From Polychytrium aggregatum (lineage: Eukaryota; Chytridiomycota; Chytridiomycetes; Polychytriales): 64,000 nt of DNA. Made by a program: the position numbers and the translations under genes. Shown here piece by piece: positions 7,334-18,537 of the stretch (position 1 is its first letter; every line of letters starts with the position of its first letter). The notes under the pieces are model-generated. The model did no database searches. It saw only the letters and a program-made list of their open reading frames with translations, and was not told the origin of the DNA. The stretch is from assembly GCF_025602895.1 (NCBI RefSeq), contig NW_026516282.1, positions 62,001 to 126,000 on the forward strand. The letters are read 5' to 3'.

Positions 7334-8893
7334 TCAGAGCACACGGAGCTGGAAGGGAATATCATGCTGCGGCGGCAGGATGGCATAGTCAGGACGGGTG
7401 TCGAATTCGGGCACGGGCTGCAGCAGCTCAAAGTCGGCATGGAGCAGCGACTGGATGACAAAGTGCTGGATCTCGCGGCGGGCAAAGACTCGGCCAGGGC
7501 ACATGGACGGGCCGCCACCAAAGGGAGTGAGGTTGTTGCGCACGGGACGGCCGTCTTTGACAAACTTGGTGTCGGAGGAGGCCAGGAAGCGACTGGGATC
7601 GAAATTCTTGGGGTTGGGATAGACCTCGGCGTCTCTGTGGGTTGCATAGGGCACACAGGCAATGGTGTCGCCCTTGCGGATGCGGAACTGCTGCTGGGTC
7701 GACTTGATGGTCAGGATCTGGTCTTTGGCAGCGATGCGGTTGAAGAGGCCGATCGCAGTGAGCCGCAGGGACTCGGAGATGCATGCCATGATTATGGGGT
7801 AGTCCGACTGCGACTCCTCGGTGGCTTTGGCGTCGTCTGCGCTGGCCGAGGACTCTGTGGAATCGGAGCCGTTCTGGGACTGCTTCAGCTGGACGGCGGC
7901 AATCTCGGCCTTGACGGCGGCGTGCCATTCGGGGTTGCTGACGATCAGCGCCAGGGTCCACGAAGCAGCGAGCAGGGTATTCGAAGCAGCGGCCCACAGC
8001 AGCGAAAACTGCAGTTGGTCATGCTGGATGGTTGAGAGCGAGCGGGAAAAGGTCTCGTGGCGAGCTTTGGCAATCTGGCTGATGTTGGTGTTGTCTTCCG
8101 AGTCATAGGCCTTCCTGAGGTCGCTGGCGAGTTGGTGCTGCAGCCGACGCAGATGCTGGACAAAGATCTCGGGCCCGCCAAACATCAGAGCAGCAAAGTT
8201 GCGGTCAAACTCTGCAAATCCGTCGTAAAGGATGGTGGGGTCGACGGCTTCACCAAAGATGGCCCGGGTGGTGGCATGGAAGAAGATTTTGCGGCAGAAC
8301 TCAAAGAAGCCGGGCAGCTGCGTCCACTGCGCATCCGGACCTGTTGCTCGAGGCAGGTCCTGGAGAACGGCCTGCAGCTTGACCTTGAGCTGGTCGGTGA
8401 AGGACACCATCATCTGGTCGAGTGCAGCGCCGTGGAGCAACTTTTTGTACTGGATGTGGACATCGTCGTGGATGTGGGTCAGGGCGTGCGGCGGGGTCAG
8501 GAAGGCCTTGTCGTTAATTTCTTCGACAACGTCGCGGAAGCGCAAGTCGGTGGTGTTCTTGGTGATGGTCGGATGGGTGAATGGGTCCAGCACAAAGGTC
8601 ATTCGGCGACCGGCAACAAAGAGCGTGAAGCACTCGCCGTGGGTCTTGCGGAGGGTCTGGAGCAGCTCGGGTCCGAGGGTGCTGAAGGTCAAGGCGGCGC
8701 CCATGAATGGCATCCAGCCAGAGACCAGCGGGGGTTCGTCGTGGAAGCGAAGGTACTGGCGATAGACGAGGCGGCCACCAAAATAGGCAGCAGCGACCAG
8801 CGAGGAGGTGCCAGCGATCGACAGCAGAGATTGCTGCGAGAGCGCCGAGGAGAGTTGCTTCCAGTCGAGCAGCGATGAGGTGTCGACAAGCAT
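7334..8893 (-). CDS. Cytochrome P450, CYP7/CYP8-like
   Basis: A single exon of 519 aa from the ATG at 8893 (MLVDTSSLLDWKQ); the longer open frame upstream looks non-coding. A hydrophobic N-terminal segment (SIAGTSSLVAAAYFGGRLVY) should anchor it in the ER. The I-helix reads LLWAAASNTLLAASWTLAL, without the usual A/G-G-x-D/E-T-T. It resembles the atypical helix of the CYP7/CYP8 group (cholesterol 7-alpha- and oxysterol hydroxylases, prostacyclin synthase). The K-helix ExxR is ESLRL, and the heme loop is FGGGPSMCPGR with the axial cysteine. A sterol or fatty-acid hydroxylase is likely; the substrate cannot be read from the sequence. It is divergently transcribed from the Sel1 gene across 305 bp. 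Confidence 0.9.
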   Translation of the reverse strand: MLVDTSSLLDWKQLSSALSQQSLLSIAGTSSLVAAAYFGGRLVYRQYLRFHDEPPLVSGWMPFMGAALTFSTLGPELLQTLRKTHGECFTLFVAGRRMTFVLDPFTHPTITKNTTDLRFRDVVEEINDKAFLTPPHALTHIHDDVHIQYKKLLHGAALDQMMVSFTDQLKVKLQAVLQDLPRATGPDAQWTQLPGFFEFCRKIFFHATTRAIFGEAVDPTILYDGFAEFDRNFAALMFGGPEIFVQHLRRLQHQLASDLRKAYDSEDNTNISQIAKARHETFSRSLSTIQHDQLQFSLLWAAASNTLLAASWTLALIVSNPEWHAAVKAEIAAVQLKQSQNGSDSTESSASADDAKATEESQSDYPIIMACISESLRLTAIGLFNRIAAKDQILTIKSTQQQFRIRKGDTIACVPYATHRDAEVYPNPKNFDPSRFLASSDTKFVKDGRPVRNNLTPFGGGPSMCPGRVFARREIQHFVIQSLLHADFELLQPVPEFDTRPDYAILPPQHDIPFQLRVL

Positions 8894-9198
8894 GTTGGAG
8901 GTTGGACCGGGTTGAGTTGGCGGGGAGTGCGGCGACACTCGCAAATATATCCAAAAACCTGTCTCGGTGGCGAGGCAACGGACCAGGATATCGACGGCAA
9001 ATTGCTGGGTGGCTGAGCTCTGGGAAGCAAGGGGACGGCGGCAAAACGGCAAAACGGAGGGCAGATCGATCATGGCGCGGCGGGCATTGGCGATGGATCG
9101 GGTTGGCTGGCTGGTCGGGTTGTTCATTCCGATCGCATCGTCATCTGCCTCGCTGCACACCACCACCACCACCACCGGCCCATCCATCCGCTCTCGAC
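8894..9198. promoter_or_regulatory. Divergent promoter region, P450 / Sel1 gene
   Basis: Only 305 bp separate the two divergent start codons. A TATA-like AAATATAT lies at 8943-8950, about 50 bp upstream of the P450 ATG. Reading frames through it lack domain signals. Confidence 0.5.
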
Positions 9199-10697
9199 AT
9201 GGCCCAACTCTCACTCGAACACAGCCCAGACATCTTCGCCGTCGTGTGCTGCAACGACAGCTTCCAGCTTGCCCTCGACCTGAACACCATCAAGACCCTC
9301 CTCCGAGTTTGCAAACGAGTCCTCCCTCTGCTGAGCTTCAAGCTCGCTCGTTTCCACACCTGGTGTCAAAGGCCGAGCTCTGTCGCTCTGGCGAATCGCT
9401 GCAGATCGGCCTGACCCCCAGCGAGACGATTGCGCTCTCGCTACACTGCGAGAACCAAGACACTGGCAGCCAGTCCTGGCTCGTTGCTCTGGCGGACCAA
9501 GGAAACGCATCTGCCTCCTATCTCCTTGCCAGGGTCCTGCAAATCGAGCTTCACGAAGTGCGGGCGGTGGACTACCGTGCGTTTTCGTCCATAAAACCGC
9601 AATTTATCCACCGGCTCAAGTCGGCAGCCGATTCTGGCCATCCAATGGCACAGTTCTACCAGGCTGGCTGTTTCCTCAGCGGCTCTGGATTCGACCGAGA
9701 CCACGCAAAGGCCGTCGAGCTGTACCGCAGTCTTGCGGATCGCAGAATCCCTCGGGCCCAAGTCGCTCTCGGACGATGTTATGAGAATGGCGAAGGTGTC
9801 GATCAAGACTTTGACTCAGCCATCGAGTGGTATTCCAAGGCAGCAAACCAAGGCAGCGAAGACGGTCGACTCCACATTGTGTTCCTGCAAGCATGGTTCT
9901 CGTTCATCGGCCGTGGTGTCGAGCCGAGCGACATCGATGCCTTCAACCGCTGGCAGGAAGTCAGCATCCAGTCCACCGATCCGATCATCAAACCCATCGC
10001 CACTCACATGGTCGGATGGATGCACTATCTGGGCCGGGGCACCCAGCGATCTCAGGAAGAGGGAGCCAAGCTCATCCGAGAGAGCAAGTCAAAGGACTTC
10101 CCTCTGGAAGAAGACAACTCTCTGGCTGGATTCAATCATGGCAGCTCCCACTCACCCGCATCTCGCAAGTTCCACCAGCTGTGTGAGCTGGGATCGGAGC
10201 GAGACTGGCTCTGCAAGCACTTGATGGCTGTGTGTCTGATGAACGGACTCGGAACTGCGGAGGATGCAAAGAAGGCGGCGGGTATGTTTGAGCAGCTCGC
10301 CATCGACGGTCACAGCGACAGCCAAGTATGGATTGGAAGGTGCTGCTTCTACGGCAGAGGAATATCCGAGGACAACGACAGGGCACTTGAGTGGTTCAGC
10401 GAGTCGGCACGCCAAGGCAACTCGTATGGGCAGTGGAAGGTTGGTGTGTGCTATTCCAACGGATACGGAACCGCTGAGGATGTTGCCAAGGCAGCAGAGT
10501 GGTATCGCCGGTCGGCCGAGCAAGGAAATCGATACGGACAGGGCTGTCTCGGCGTGAGCTTTCTTGATGGCCGCGGGGTTTCCCACGGGCCATCGACCAC
10601 CCCGAGAAGCACGGCAAGTGGCTGTGATATCAATGCAATTGGACAGATGAGAGCCGAGGACAAAATAATAGTATTCTTTCCAACCGCAGATGTTCGC

Positions 10698-10728
<31 letters not shown>

Positions 10729-10811
10729 TCGTTCGTTCGTTCGTTCGTTCGTTCGTTCGTTCGTTCGTTCGTTCGTTCGTTCGTTCGTTCGTTCGTTCGT
10801 TCGTTCAATGA
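9199..10811 (+). CDS. Sel1-repeat protein with C-terminal microsatellite-encoded tail
   Basis: The ATG at 9199 starts MAQLSLEHSPDIFAVVCCND. A 65-bp GT...AAG intron (9307-9371) restores frame, so exon 2 begins at 9372 with AELCRSGESLQIG. The product is about 515 aa. Sel1-type helical repeats follow, recognisable by A-x2-LG..Y..G.GV...A..WY.KAA.QG: GRCYENGEGVDQDFDSAIEW, GRCCFYGRGISEDNDRALEW and GVCYSNGYGTAEDVAKAAEW. Such proteins act as scaffolds (fungal examples include chitin-synthase activators); the partner is unknown. The last repeat breaks off at FLDGRGVSHG, and the frame then runs through a TCGT microsatellite encoding (SFVR)n before a TGA at 10809. A stop lost by indel, or an unseen 3' intron, could explain this odd tail. 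Confidence 0.75.
10701..10806. repeat. (TCGT)n tetranucleotide microsatellite
   Basis: An uninterrupted 106-bp run of about 26.5 units, open in several frames on both strands (SFVR on plus, NERT on minus). Each unit gained or lost shifts the exit frame by one. Confidence 0.95.
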
Positions 10812-11316
10812 GAGAATCGACTTTGCTTTTGCGGCTGCGCCTCTGTTTGTCCGTCTTTGCTGTCCTCTTTGCCGCTGCCGCCACTTCGACCCCCATGCGC
10901 TGCCCCCACCACCCCCACCACCCGCGGCGGCTTATTCGGACAGTCATCGCTTCAATGCACTGCCGTTCAATTCAGGCAGCGTTACTTGTCCGCCTGTGCC
11001 CGACCGCTTGTGCCCGCCCGCTGCGCACCCCCCACGCCACCGGCCCGCAGCACAGCACAGGCCCCGACTTGCCTTGTCGCCGTCCGGATGCGGGCGCCTG
11101 TGGCCGTGCACGGATCGCGCCCACGCCGCGTCTGCCTGCCCGCCCATGCGCCACCGCCTTCGTGTCGCGTGGAACATTCGACGCCGTCTCCCTCCCCGCC
11201 CATGGCTATTTAATGCTCTTCCCGCGGCCTTCTCGCTCGGGTTCGCACTTTTGTTCCTTCTGGCTTTTGTCGCCCAACGTTCTCGATCGATCGGTCCTGC
11301 AGTCGCCTGTCCAGCC
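10812..11316. promoter_or_regulatory. Upstream region of chitin deacetylase gene
   Basis: C-rich, with no supported gene. A TATA-like TATTTAA is at 11207-11213, about 105 bp before the chitin deacetylase ATG, a plausible core promoter. Confidence 0.5.
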
Positions 11317-12962
11317 ATGAACCCCCTCGCCGTCCGCTCCTGGGCATTCGCCTCTCTGGCTCTTGCGTCCCTCTTGGCCGCCGCACCCGCTGGCCACGAT
11401 CTGAACGCTCTCCGGCCCTACATCGGTGGCCACCAGGCCGCCAACCTGGCCACGCTCCCCTCGCTGCAGATTCCTCCCCCCATGCCCAAGTGTAAGCACG
11501 TTTGTCTGTCGGCAGCAATGCGGGATATGCCATGACGTTACTGACCCTGCCAATCAACCATGCTGTCCCCCTTCCCATGTCTCCAGCCTGGCCGCCGGAT
11601 GATCAGCAGCACTTTATCCCTGCCTCGTTCCTCGCCGACCCCCTTGTCCAAGAGTAAGCTCTTCGGCACATCCTTCTTCCCCGACTGGACCATCTCGAGT
11701 GACCGTCGATCCTCCGCCTCGCTGCTTACCCCACCTCATCCCCCTCTGTTTGGATCCCTCAGCGCCCTGGCCTATGTGCAAGCCGTGGTGCCCGCCAGTA
11801 TCCTCAACATCCCTGTGTCGACCTACGTCAGCGGACCCACTGTCAAATATCTCTCTGATCGTGAGTGTCTCCAAGACAACGTTGGCTTGTTGCGACGCAT
11901 TTTGCTCCATTCTGGTCCATGTGCTGGCCTGGGCAAGTGCTTCACGATAAAAGTCCCCGGGACACTCACCCCCTGCTCTCGCTCTCTATCTCTGCACGCC
12001 ACCCACCCTGCCCCATCCATGATCTTGCCGCAGCCGTCGCCAACTGCTACTGGCCCGCGAATCAATGCGTTCGCACCACTGCCACCGCAAACTACAAGCC
12101 CGATGTCTTCCAGTGCCCCCAGCAGAGCACATGGGGAATCTCCTTTGACGACGGACCGACCAACGACACCGTCAACCACTACGACTCCATTGCCATCCGC
12201 GCCCAGCTCGACAAGATGAAAATCAAGGCTACCTTCTTCATTGTCGGAACAAACCTCATCGAGAGCCCAAACATTGTCCTGGACGAATACAACGACGGCC
12301 ACCAGATCGGCGTCCACACCTGGACCCACCATCCCCTCACCTCGTGCACCAACGAGCAGATCGTTGCCGAGATCAAGTACACCGAGGCCCTGATCTACAA
12401 AACCATCGGCCAAGTGCCCAACTTTTTCCGCCCTCCCTATGGTGACATTGATGACCGTGTCCGCTCCATCCTTGGTGCCCTCGGCTACACCATCACCATC
12501 TGGGACAAGGACGACTTTGCCGCCGACCAGGCCACCACCTCGACTGCCATCGCGCAGGGCCTGATCAACAACGTCACCTCGCAGTGGCTCCTCCCCAACC
12601 AGCCTGGATTCGTCTCCCTCAGCCACGACATCACCCCGTTCACCAGCGAGGTTGTCCTCGGCTACCTCAAGTACATTGATGCAAACCGCGCCAGCATTCC
12701 GCTGACCATCGAGCCCGTCGGAACCTGCGTGAACCAGCCCTGGTACCGCTCCAACTCGACCTCTGCCACCTCAAGCGCGTCCTCGTCCGCTGCTGGTGCC
12801 TCGGCCACCGGAGCCTCCGGAGCCGCGAGCACTGCAGCCTCCACTGCTCCTGCCGGTAGCCTCAGCGCCTCCGGTGCCGCTTCGACCCGAGCCGTGTCAG
12901 CCAGTACCATTGCAACGGCCCTTGCCACCGCGGCATTCGCTCTCATTGCCGTGCTCGCCTAA
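11317..12962 (+). CDS. Chitin deacetylase, secreted and probably GPI-anchored
   Basis: Four exons (11317-11491, 11587-11653, 11763-11860, 12034-12962) join in frame to 422 aa. The signal peptide is MNPLAVRSWAFASLALASLL. The NodB/polysaccharide deacetylase domain (CE4) shows motif 1 ISFDDGP, motif 2 HTWTHH (H-x3-H metal ligands), motif 3 FFRPPYGD, motif 4 IWDKDD and motif 5 SLSHD. A Ser/Ala/Thr-rich stalk and a hydrophobic tail (ATALATAAFALIAVLA) suggest GPI anchoring. It should convert wall chitin to chitosan. All metal and catalytic residues are present. The introns are 95, 109 and 173 bp with GTAAGC, GTAAGC and GTGAGT donors. Confidence 0.93.
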
Positions 12963-13768
12963 TAAGCCCACTTGTTACATGGGGCTTTCCGCCGTCCTCT
13001 CACCCATCATTTCCCGGCCACTGTGGCTTCGAGGGACCAAGCCTTATTTCCTCTATTACTACTCCGTGTGGTGTTCCACTCGATGTGGTGCCCTACTCCG
13101 TGAGGTGTCCTACTCCGTGTGGCGTCCTACGCTTGATGCAAGCATTGTCTTTCGGGCCCACTCTCTCACTTTTTGAGCATCATCCGCCAAGGCCCATTTT
13201 CAACCAGCCCATCGGCTTTTTAGTAGAAACAAACCTTTTCATTTCATCCTCACCCTATTTAAACTCATATCATTCCCCTCCCCACAACGAGCCCAAGAAC
13301 GAGAGCGAACAAAAATATGGATAAACTCAAACTTCCCCCCCCCCGAGAGTGTGGATCACTACTGTTGTTTCCTTCCCCTCCCCCTCAGCCAGAAAATACA
13401 TGCATGCGGTGCTCGTTATGTTGAACTAACAGACCCAGTTTCGTTGGCATGTGCGCGCTATTACTCTATATCAGAAGGCGTCGAGGACACGGCGGTCGTT
13501 CTTGGAGAGGGATGGGACAGCAACTCCCTGCCATTGGTGCACGAGGCAGCAATCGTCCCTCGCCATCTTCAGGGCGTATTCAACGGCGGTGTATAATAAT
13601 GACGTAGGCTCACGACGGCGTATCAGGCAGAGAGACATAGTATTCATAGCTTTCACTAACAGCAGGAACATAGATTAGTACCGCGCATCGCGAGCAGCCA
13701 AGTCTTGGATGAGTAGGTTCACCGGTAGATAGTACTGATGGTCGAAGGGGCTGCGAAGGCACCATCAC
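12963..13768. other. Intergenic between convergent genes
   Basis: Contains short direct repeats of TACTCCGTG(T/A)GGTGTCC type around 13060-13130, and AT-richer sequence 13200-13330. No gene seen; small frames show no domain. Confidence 0.6.
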
Positions 13769-14998
13769 TCAGCGAGTGTATGCAGGCGGGTTGGGGTCGT
13801 ACATCTCCAGCTTGGTCGGCTCTGATCCGCCGACGGGAGCATACGCCGAGCTGCCGCCGCCATAGCCCGAGTTGGCGGCGAGCGGTGCGCTGGAGTATCC
13901 GTCGTATGGCATGGAGGTGGCTGGGTTGTTAAAATCACCCTTGCCGGAGCTCGCCACCGTTGTGATGGTACGGGGATGGTGGGCGGCAGGAGCGCCGGTC
14001 ACATGAGGCTGGTGAGGAACATAGGCGTCTACCGGAGGCTGAGGCATGCCGGAAGCAGACTGGACGGGCACGAGCGCAATGTCCTGCGATGGCACTGATG
14101 GAGGGGCTCCGTTTGGTGTATAGCTGTTGCTGTGGGCTGGGGCGTACATTGGAAGAGGGTTTGGGGATATCGGATTGGGCTGGAACGGGGCCGAGGTGTC
14201 ATACTTGCCACTTGGCAGCCGGTTGGCGGACTGGTCAAAGGTCGGGTTGGCGGGTTGATAGGCGAACTGGTTACCGGGCTGGTTGCCGAACTGGTTGCCG
14301 AACTGGTTCGAGGGTGGGTTGGCGGACTCGTTGAGGATCGGTATGGGCTTGGATCGCCGAGAGCGGTAGACGAGGAAGCCGACAATGGCGATCACAGCCA
14401 CGGCACCGGCGGCACCTCCCGCGATGGCGCCAATAGGCAAGCTGGAATCGCTGCTGTCGGAAGAGGAGGGAGACGAGGCCGGACCAGATGCAGGAGCCGA
14501 ACCAGGAACAGGAACATGACTCGATGTAGCAGTTGAACCAGGGGCGGGGACGACCCTAGATGTCGCAGTTGTGCCAGGGGCGGGGACAGGGCCAGCTGCA
14601 GTAGTTGACGGCGAAGCGACGCTGCACTGCGTAGGAGTCCAGGTGGACGGGAACGAGAAGGTGCAAAAGTTGCTGCTGTCGCCAAAGAACAGGTCGCGGC
14701 AGGAGACATAGGGCTGGCCGGCGACAACACCAACGACGCAGGCAAAGTTGTCGTCTGTCGTGGCGCACGGGCTGATGGCTTGGTCCGAGAAGCTGCATCC
14801 GTTGAAGTTGCAGCACATGCGGGCGAGCAGGCGATGCTGCGAGTCCGAGGCCATCAGACTCTGGGCGCTGGTGATGTATTGGGGGGACACGCCGATGCAG
14901 TTGCCGGCGGTGAGGGTGCTGGTGGGGATGGTGCAATCATAGGTGCCCGGCTGGCTGCCTTGGACGCAGATCTGATTGACGCAATAGGTCTGGCTCAT
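13769..14998 (-). CDS. Single-pass membrane protein with Cys-rich ectodomain and Gln/Asn/Pro-rich tail
   Basis: A 409-aa reading from the ATG at 14998 (MSQTYCVNQICVQGSQPGTY). That start lacks a signal peptide, so an upstream exon carrying one may be missing. A Cys-rich domain (roughly 1-125) is followed by a Ser/Thr/Pro stalk with PAPG(S/T)TATS-type repeats and then a TM helix (GAIAGGAAGAVAVIAIVGFL) with a basic stop-transfer YRSRRSK. The cytosolic tail is low complexity with NQFGNQFGNQPGNQFAYQ and many prolines, ending KLEMYDPNPPAYTR. The layout resembles Mid2/WSC-type wall stress sensors, but I recognise no named family. Confidence 0.65.
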   Translation of the reverse strand: MSQTYCVNQICVQGSQPGTYDCTIPTSTLTAGNCIGVSPQYITSAQSLMASDSQHRLLARMCCNFNGCSFSDQAISPCATTDDNFACVVGVVAGQPYVSCRDLFFGDSSNFCTFSFPSTWTPTQCSVASPSTTAAGPVPAPGTTATSRVVPAPGSTATSSHVPVPGSAPASGPASSPSSSDSSDSSLPIGAIAGGAAGAVAVIAIVGFLVYRSRRSKPIPILNESANPPSNQFGNQFGNQPGNQFAYQPANPTFDQSANRLPSGKYDTSAPFQPNPISPNPLPMYAPAHSNSYTPNGAPPSVPSQDIALVPVQSASGMPQPPVDAYVPHQPHVTGAPAAHHPRTITTVASSGKGDFNNPATSMPYDGYSSAPLAANSGYGGGSSAYAPVGGSEPTKLEMYDPNPPAYTR

Positions 14999-16006
14999 GG
15001 CGGGTGAAGAGATCGTGCGTAGATGTCGCTGTGTGGGAGTAGGATCGACCGGAGCAGGATCCGACCAAGGGAAGAAACCTTGGAGAGCCGAAGAAACAGC
15101 GAGGCTTTTCTGGCAGTGGCAATGCACCAGCCATACCGTGGGGCTTTCGAGCTGGTGGAGGCGAGGGGGGAAAACAGAGGACGGGCAACAGAGGACGGGC
15201 AACAAGAGGGACAGCCGACCCGGCGCCGTGCGCGCACGATTTGTTTGCTTTCCATTTTCGCCCGCGTGCAGTGGTCTTTGTCGCTGGAGAGTCGATTGCT
15301 TGCAACTCAAAACGTCTTGCACAATGGCTTGCGCCGACACGGCAACGTGGGACATGGTCAACTCGAGATACACATGATCGACGCCCAAGAGGTCATGACG
15401 ACAGAGCACCCAAGGCCGCCAACACGGCAAGAGAGCCTTCACCCCAGCCCCTGAGGACGAGTCTTTGCTCACATGCTCCGCGCCAGGCGGTTGCGGATGT
15501 GCACGAATCTTGGCTGATCTCTGGGGCGGACCGGCTGTGAGGGAATTGTCGAGCCAATCCAGTGCCAGATGTGTATACACTCCGGCTGATCACTTGGGCT
15601 GGATTAGCTGTGGGGATTGTCGAGCCAATCCCCCCCCGCACCGCGCGCGCCGGCTTGTGGTGCGAGTTGCACTGTGCCGCTTCGCCTTCACAGCATCGCA
15701 GGCGGCAACAAGCAGTCCGGCTATGGAGGGTCTGGCCTCGATCACATGCGCTGTACTTTATCTTGTTCATTTCGGCAGAAAACGATCACATCCCAAACAA
15801 ATCCATACAGCCGCCGTCGCTCTGCCCGGTGCAACGCTGCAAAGCAGACCAGGCAGGCAAAGCCCAGCGGCGATGTACTTCGCCTCCGGCTCTGGAATAT
15901 AAAAACCACCCTCCCGCCGCTCTCACTTCCACCACCATCACAATCCGCCTCTTCGACCACCACTTCGACCGCCACTACCACCACCACTACTTCTACCGCT
16001 ACCACC
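14999..16006. promoter_or_regulatory. Divergent intergenic region with TATA box
   Basis: Lies between the membrane-protein gene (minus) and the secreted-protein gene (plus). TATAAAA at 15898-15904 sits about 105 bp before the ATG at 16007. An imperfect direct repeat (GGATTGTCGAGCCAATCC core) occurs near 15540-15562 and 15612-15632, a possible regulatory duplication. A CA/CCACCA-rich leader precedes the ATG. Confidence 0.55.
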
Positions 16007-16504
16007 ATGCAGTTCAAGCTCTCCTGCCTCATTGCCCTCGCCGCTGCCTCGGCCGTCCAGGTCCAGGCCCAGGCTACTCCTGGCGCCCAGCTCTGCACCT
16101 CCATTGGCATGTGTGTCAAGAGCACGACCACCGGCAACTACTGCTACGATGACATCATGCAGAGTGCCCAGTCCCTGGCCACCACAACCGACCCCGCCGC
16201 CGCTGCCAAGATCCTGTGCACCCAGTGCTACCACGATGTGATCGTCTGGTTCGAGAGCAACTCCGCGGCCAACCCCACTACCGCAAGCCAGTTCCAGGCC
16301 ATGACCACTCAGATCAACTCGGTCTGCGGTGCCAACTTCCTGAGCAACTCGCCCGCCCCCGCCGCCAGCTCCGCTGCTGCCCCCGCCACCTCCGCCCCTG
16401 CCCCCTCCAGCCCTGCTCCCGCCAAAAGCTCGGCCGGCACCTCCAAGCTCTCGCTCGGCGCCGCCCTCATCGGCGGTGTTGCTCTCGCTGCCACGATGTT
16501 CTAA
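16007..16504 (+). CDS. Small secreted, GPI-anchored Cys-containing protein
   Basis: A single exon of 165 aa. The signal peptide is MQFKLSCLIALAAASAVQVQ. The mature part has six spaced cysteines (QLCTSIGMCVK, YCYDD, ILCTQCYHDV, INSVCGANFL). A Ser/Ala/Pro-rich stalk and a hydrophobic C-terminus (LSLGAALIGGVALAATMF) indicate a GPI signal. The layout fits secreted cell-surface proteins common in fungi; function unknown. A TATA box lies at the expected distance. Confidence 0.75.
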   Translation: MQFKLSCLIALAAASAVQVQAQATPGAQLCTSIGMCVKSTTTGNYCYDDIMQSAQSLATTTDPAAAAKILCTQCYHDVIVWFESNSAANPTTASQFQAMTTQINSVCGANFLSNSPAPAASSAAAPATSAPAPSSPAPAKSSAGTSKLSLGAALIGGVALAATMF

Positions 16505-16713
16505 TCGTCGATGAATATCGAGCCATCTGCCTCACCCTGTACATGTTCTATGATTGGCATCGTAAGCCCTCCTATATGTCCCATGTACTTTTATATATCT
16601 CCCTGTCAACACATACAGCAGCTATTGCTTGCCAATACATATGTTTGTTGTCAAGTCATCCGTTTGCAGCTTCTTGCCTTCGTCGCTCCCACGCGGCAAA
16701 TCTTGTTGCATTC

Positions 16714-18130
16714 TCAAGTGGTGTGGCTCAGCCCGCCGCTGTACCCGAATCCTTTGGGTCCAAACTTCTTCCCATAACATGAGCGACAGAAGATGGCGCT
16801 GTCTCGTTCGGCCATCGACGACGAGTCCAACGTCCGGTTGCATTCGCTGTTGGCCGTCCCCCATCCCGTTGTGGCAAGGACATGACACCGCGAAACCAAT
16901 ACCGACAGCAAGATCCATTGGCAGTCAGCGCGAGCTCTGTCAGTGATTTCTGCTCGTGAGCGACAGCACTTCGCGGCCATAACTTGCAGATGCGAACGAG
17001 AGCACTCACGAGCGCAGGAAGCAAGACTTGTGGTACTTTGTGTTTCCAGGGCCAAGCGCCTGCTCGGCAAAGTATACGGCCTTTCCACAGCGAGGGCATA
17101 TGTCGGTCGAGCCAAATTTGGGCTTGGTGCTTGGTGCAGCTGAAACAGAAGCTGCCATGGGTGCTGCTGTCGGTGGTGCTGCTGGTGGTGGTGCTGGTTC
17201 GGCAGAAGCAACGGTGCCCGTCCCTGGTTCGGCAGTGCCCTGGCCCTGGTTGGACTGGGGCTTGCCTTCACAGTGGAGAAAAGCACCACCACCGCAGCCG
17301 CCGTATCCTGGCCCCATCACACGAGACAACGACCGTCAAATATCAATGAAATGCTTGCCGACTCTTGCGCGGGCTTCTTCATTGAGTTTCCATGTCCGGT
17401 GAATCCCATCGGCCGAGCCAAAAACTCTCCCAGGCTTGATCTGACCCCATGCACCAGGCAATTGAATACCGTCACATGTCTCTCAAGACCCATCAGAGAT
17501 CAGGACTGGATGTCTCGTCGCAGGTCCGATGGCCTCACCTTTGGGACCAAAGAGCTTGCCATAGCAAGACTTGCAGTAAATCTCTCCGGCGCTTTCAGTC
17601 AAAGTGGTGGACTCGAGTCGTTTGCGGCATTCCTGGGCCCAGAGGCGATGAGCACGACCGGGCAGCAACAGGAGCAGCACATCGCAGAGCCCATCGGATT
17701 GAATTCGAACCACGACGCCATCATGGTTCGACGGTGTCTATCGCCGGAATCGTATCCCTCACACTCACCTTGCAGCTGAAGCAGCTCTTGTGCCAGGCCG
17801 AGCCTGCTCCGATAACCTGAATATCGAAAGACGGAAGGAGTAAGGCTCAGAATCCGACGAGGATATCGCTCCTTGTGAATAAGAGCGGACAGAGCACCGA
17901 GCGCCGAGCCCCGACGGAAACGGTCGTGTTGATTCCAAAGTGAGAATCGCGTGTGGGAATGGACAGGTGATGGATAGTGCTGATGGTTGTGGTAGTGGTG
18001 GTGGAGGTGGTGTCGTGCAGCATCGTGACGGAATTGTTCCCATCCTCCTGGGAACTCTGCGAACCTCCTCGGCCTTGTATACGGATTTCGAACAGCGAGG
18101 ACATTTGGTTGCTCCTCCCAGACCAGACAT
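16714..18130 (-). CDS. Two-LIM-domain protein (CRP/paxillin-like adaptor)
   Basis: Multi-exon. It starts at 18130 with [23 protein letters not shown]1 continues in an exon near 17820-17770 ([11 protein letters not shown], ending at a GTGAGT donor), then near 17637-17530 ([14 protein letters not shown] and [14 protein letters not shown]). After a Pro/Ala-rich linker with [17 protein letters not shown]2 reads [28 protein letters not shown] (to about 17006), and then in the last exon [19 protein letters not shown] and [16 protein letters not shown], ending at TGA 16714. The C-x2-C...H-x2-C zinc ligands are present in both domains. CRP-like proteins bind actin-associated partners in the cytosol and nucleus. 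Exon edges are approximate. Confidence 0.85.
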
Positions 18131-18537
18131 GGTGCCGTGCGATGGGTTGGAGGCAATCAAACACCCAGGATGGAGACCGAGTAGAGCAACCGCAATTCAA
18201 ATGCCCCGATGGCTTGAGAACAACCCTCCTTTCGGGACAGGCGAGGGAATGAAGGAAAGAATGAGGTGATGCTGATGCAAGCCAGCGGTGCATACGCCAT
18301 CGATTCTTTGCAACCTGATCCGATCAGGGTGTGGCAGCACATGATCCATTGGCCAGACACTCGACAAGATGTACTATCGAACGAATCGGGTCTGGTGACT
18401 GACCGAACACATTCCCGCCGAGTACTTGCGCCTTTGGAGATACAATCGCTCATATTGTCCTCCAGAACGGGCAGTGTATCCTTCAAGACACACGAGCAAA
18501 TCGGGTGCTGCCACCATTGGGTTATCCTCAGCGCCAA
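18131..18537. other. Upstream of LIM gene
   Basis: Promoter side of the LIM gene; no coding signal of its own. It ends at the relic transposon. Confidence 0.5.

Noticed and set aside
8894-9214. Extended P450 N-terminus from an upstream start
   Set aside because: The added 107 residues lack an anchor or motif and overlap the divergent promoter; the ATG at 8893 gives a normal-length P450.
10152-10808. Minus-strand ORF with (NERT)n
   Set aside because: Shadow of the TCGT microsatellite and of the Sel1 gene on the other strand.
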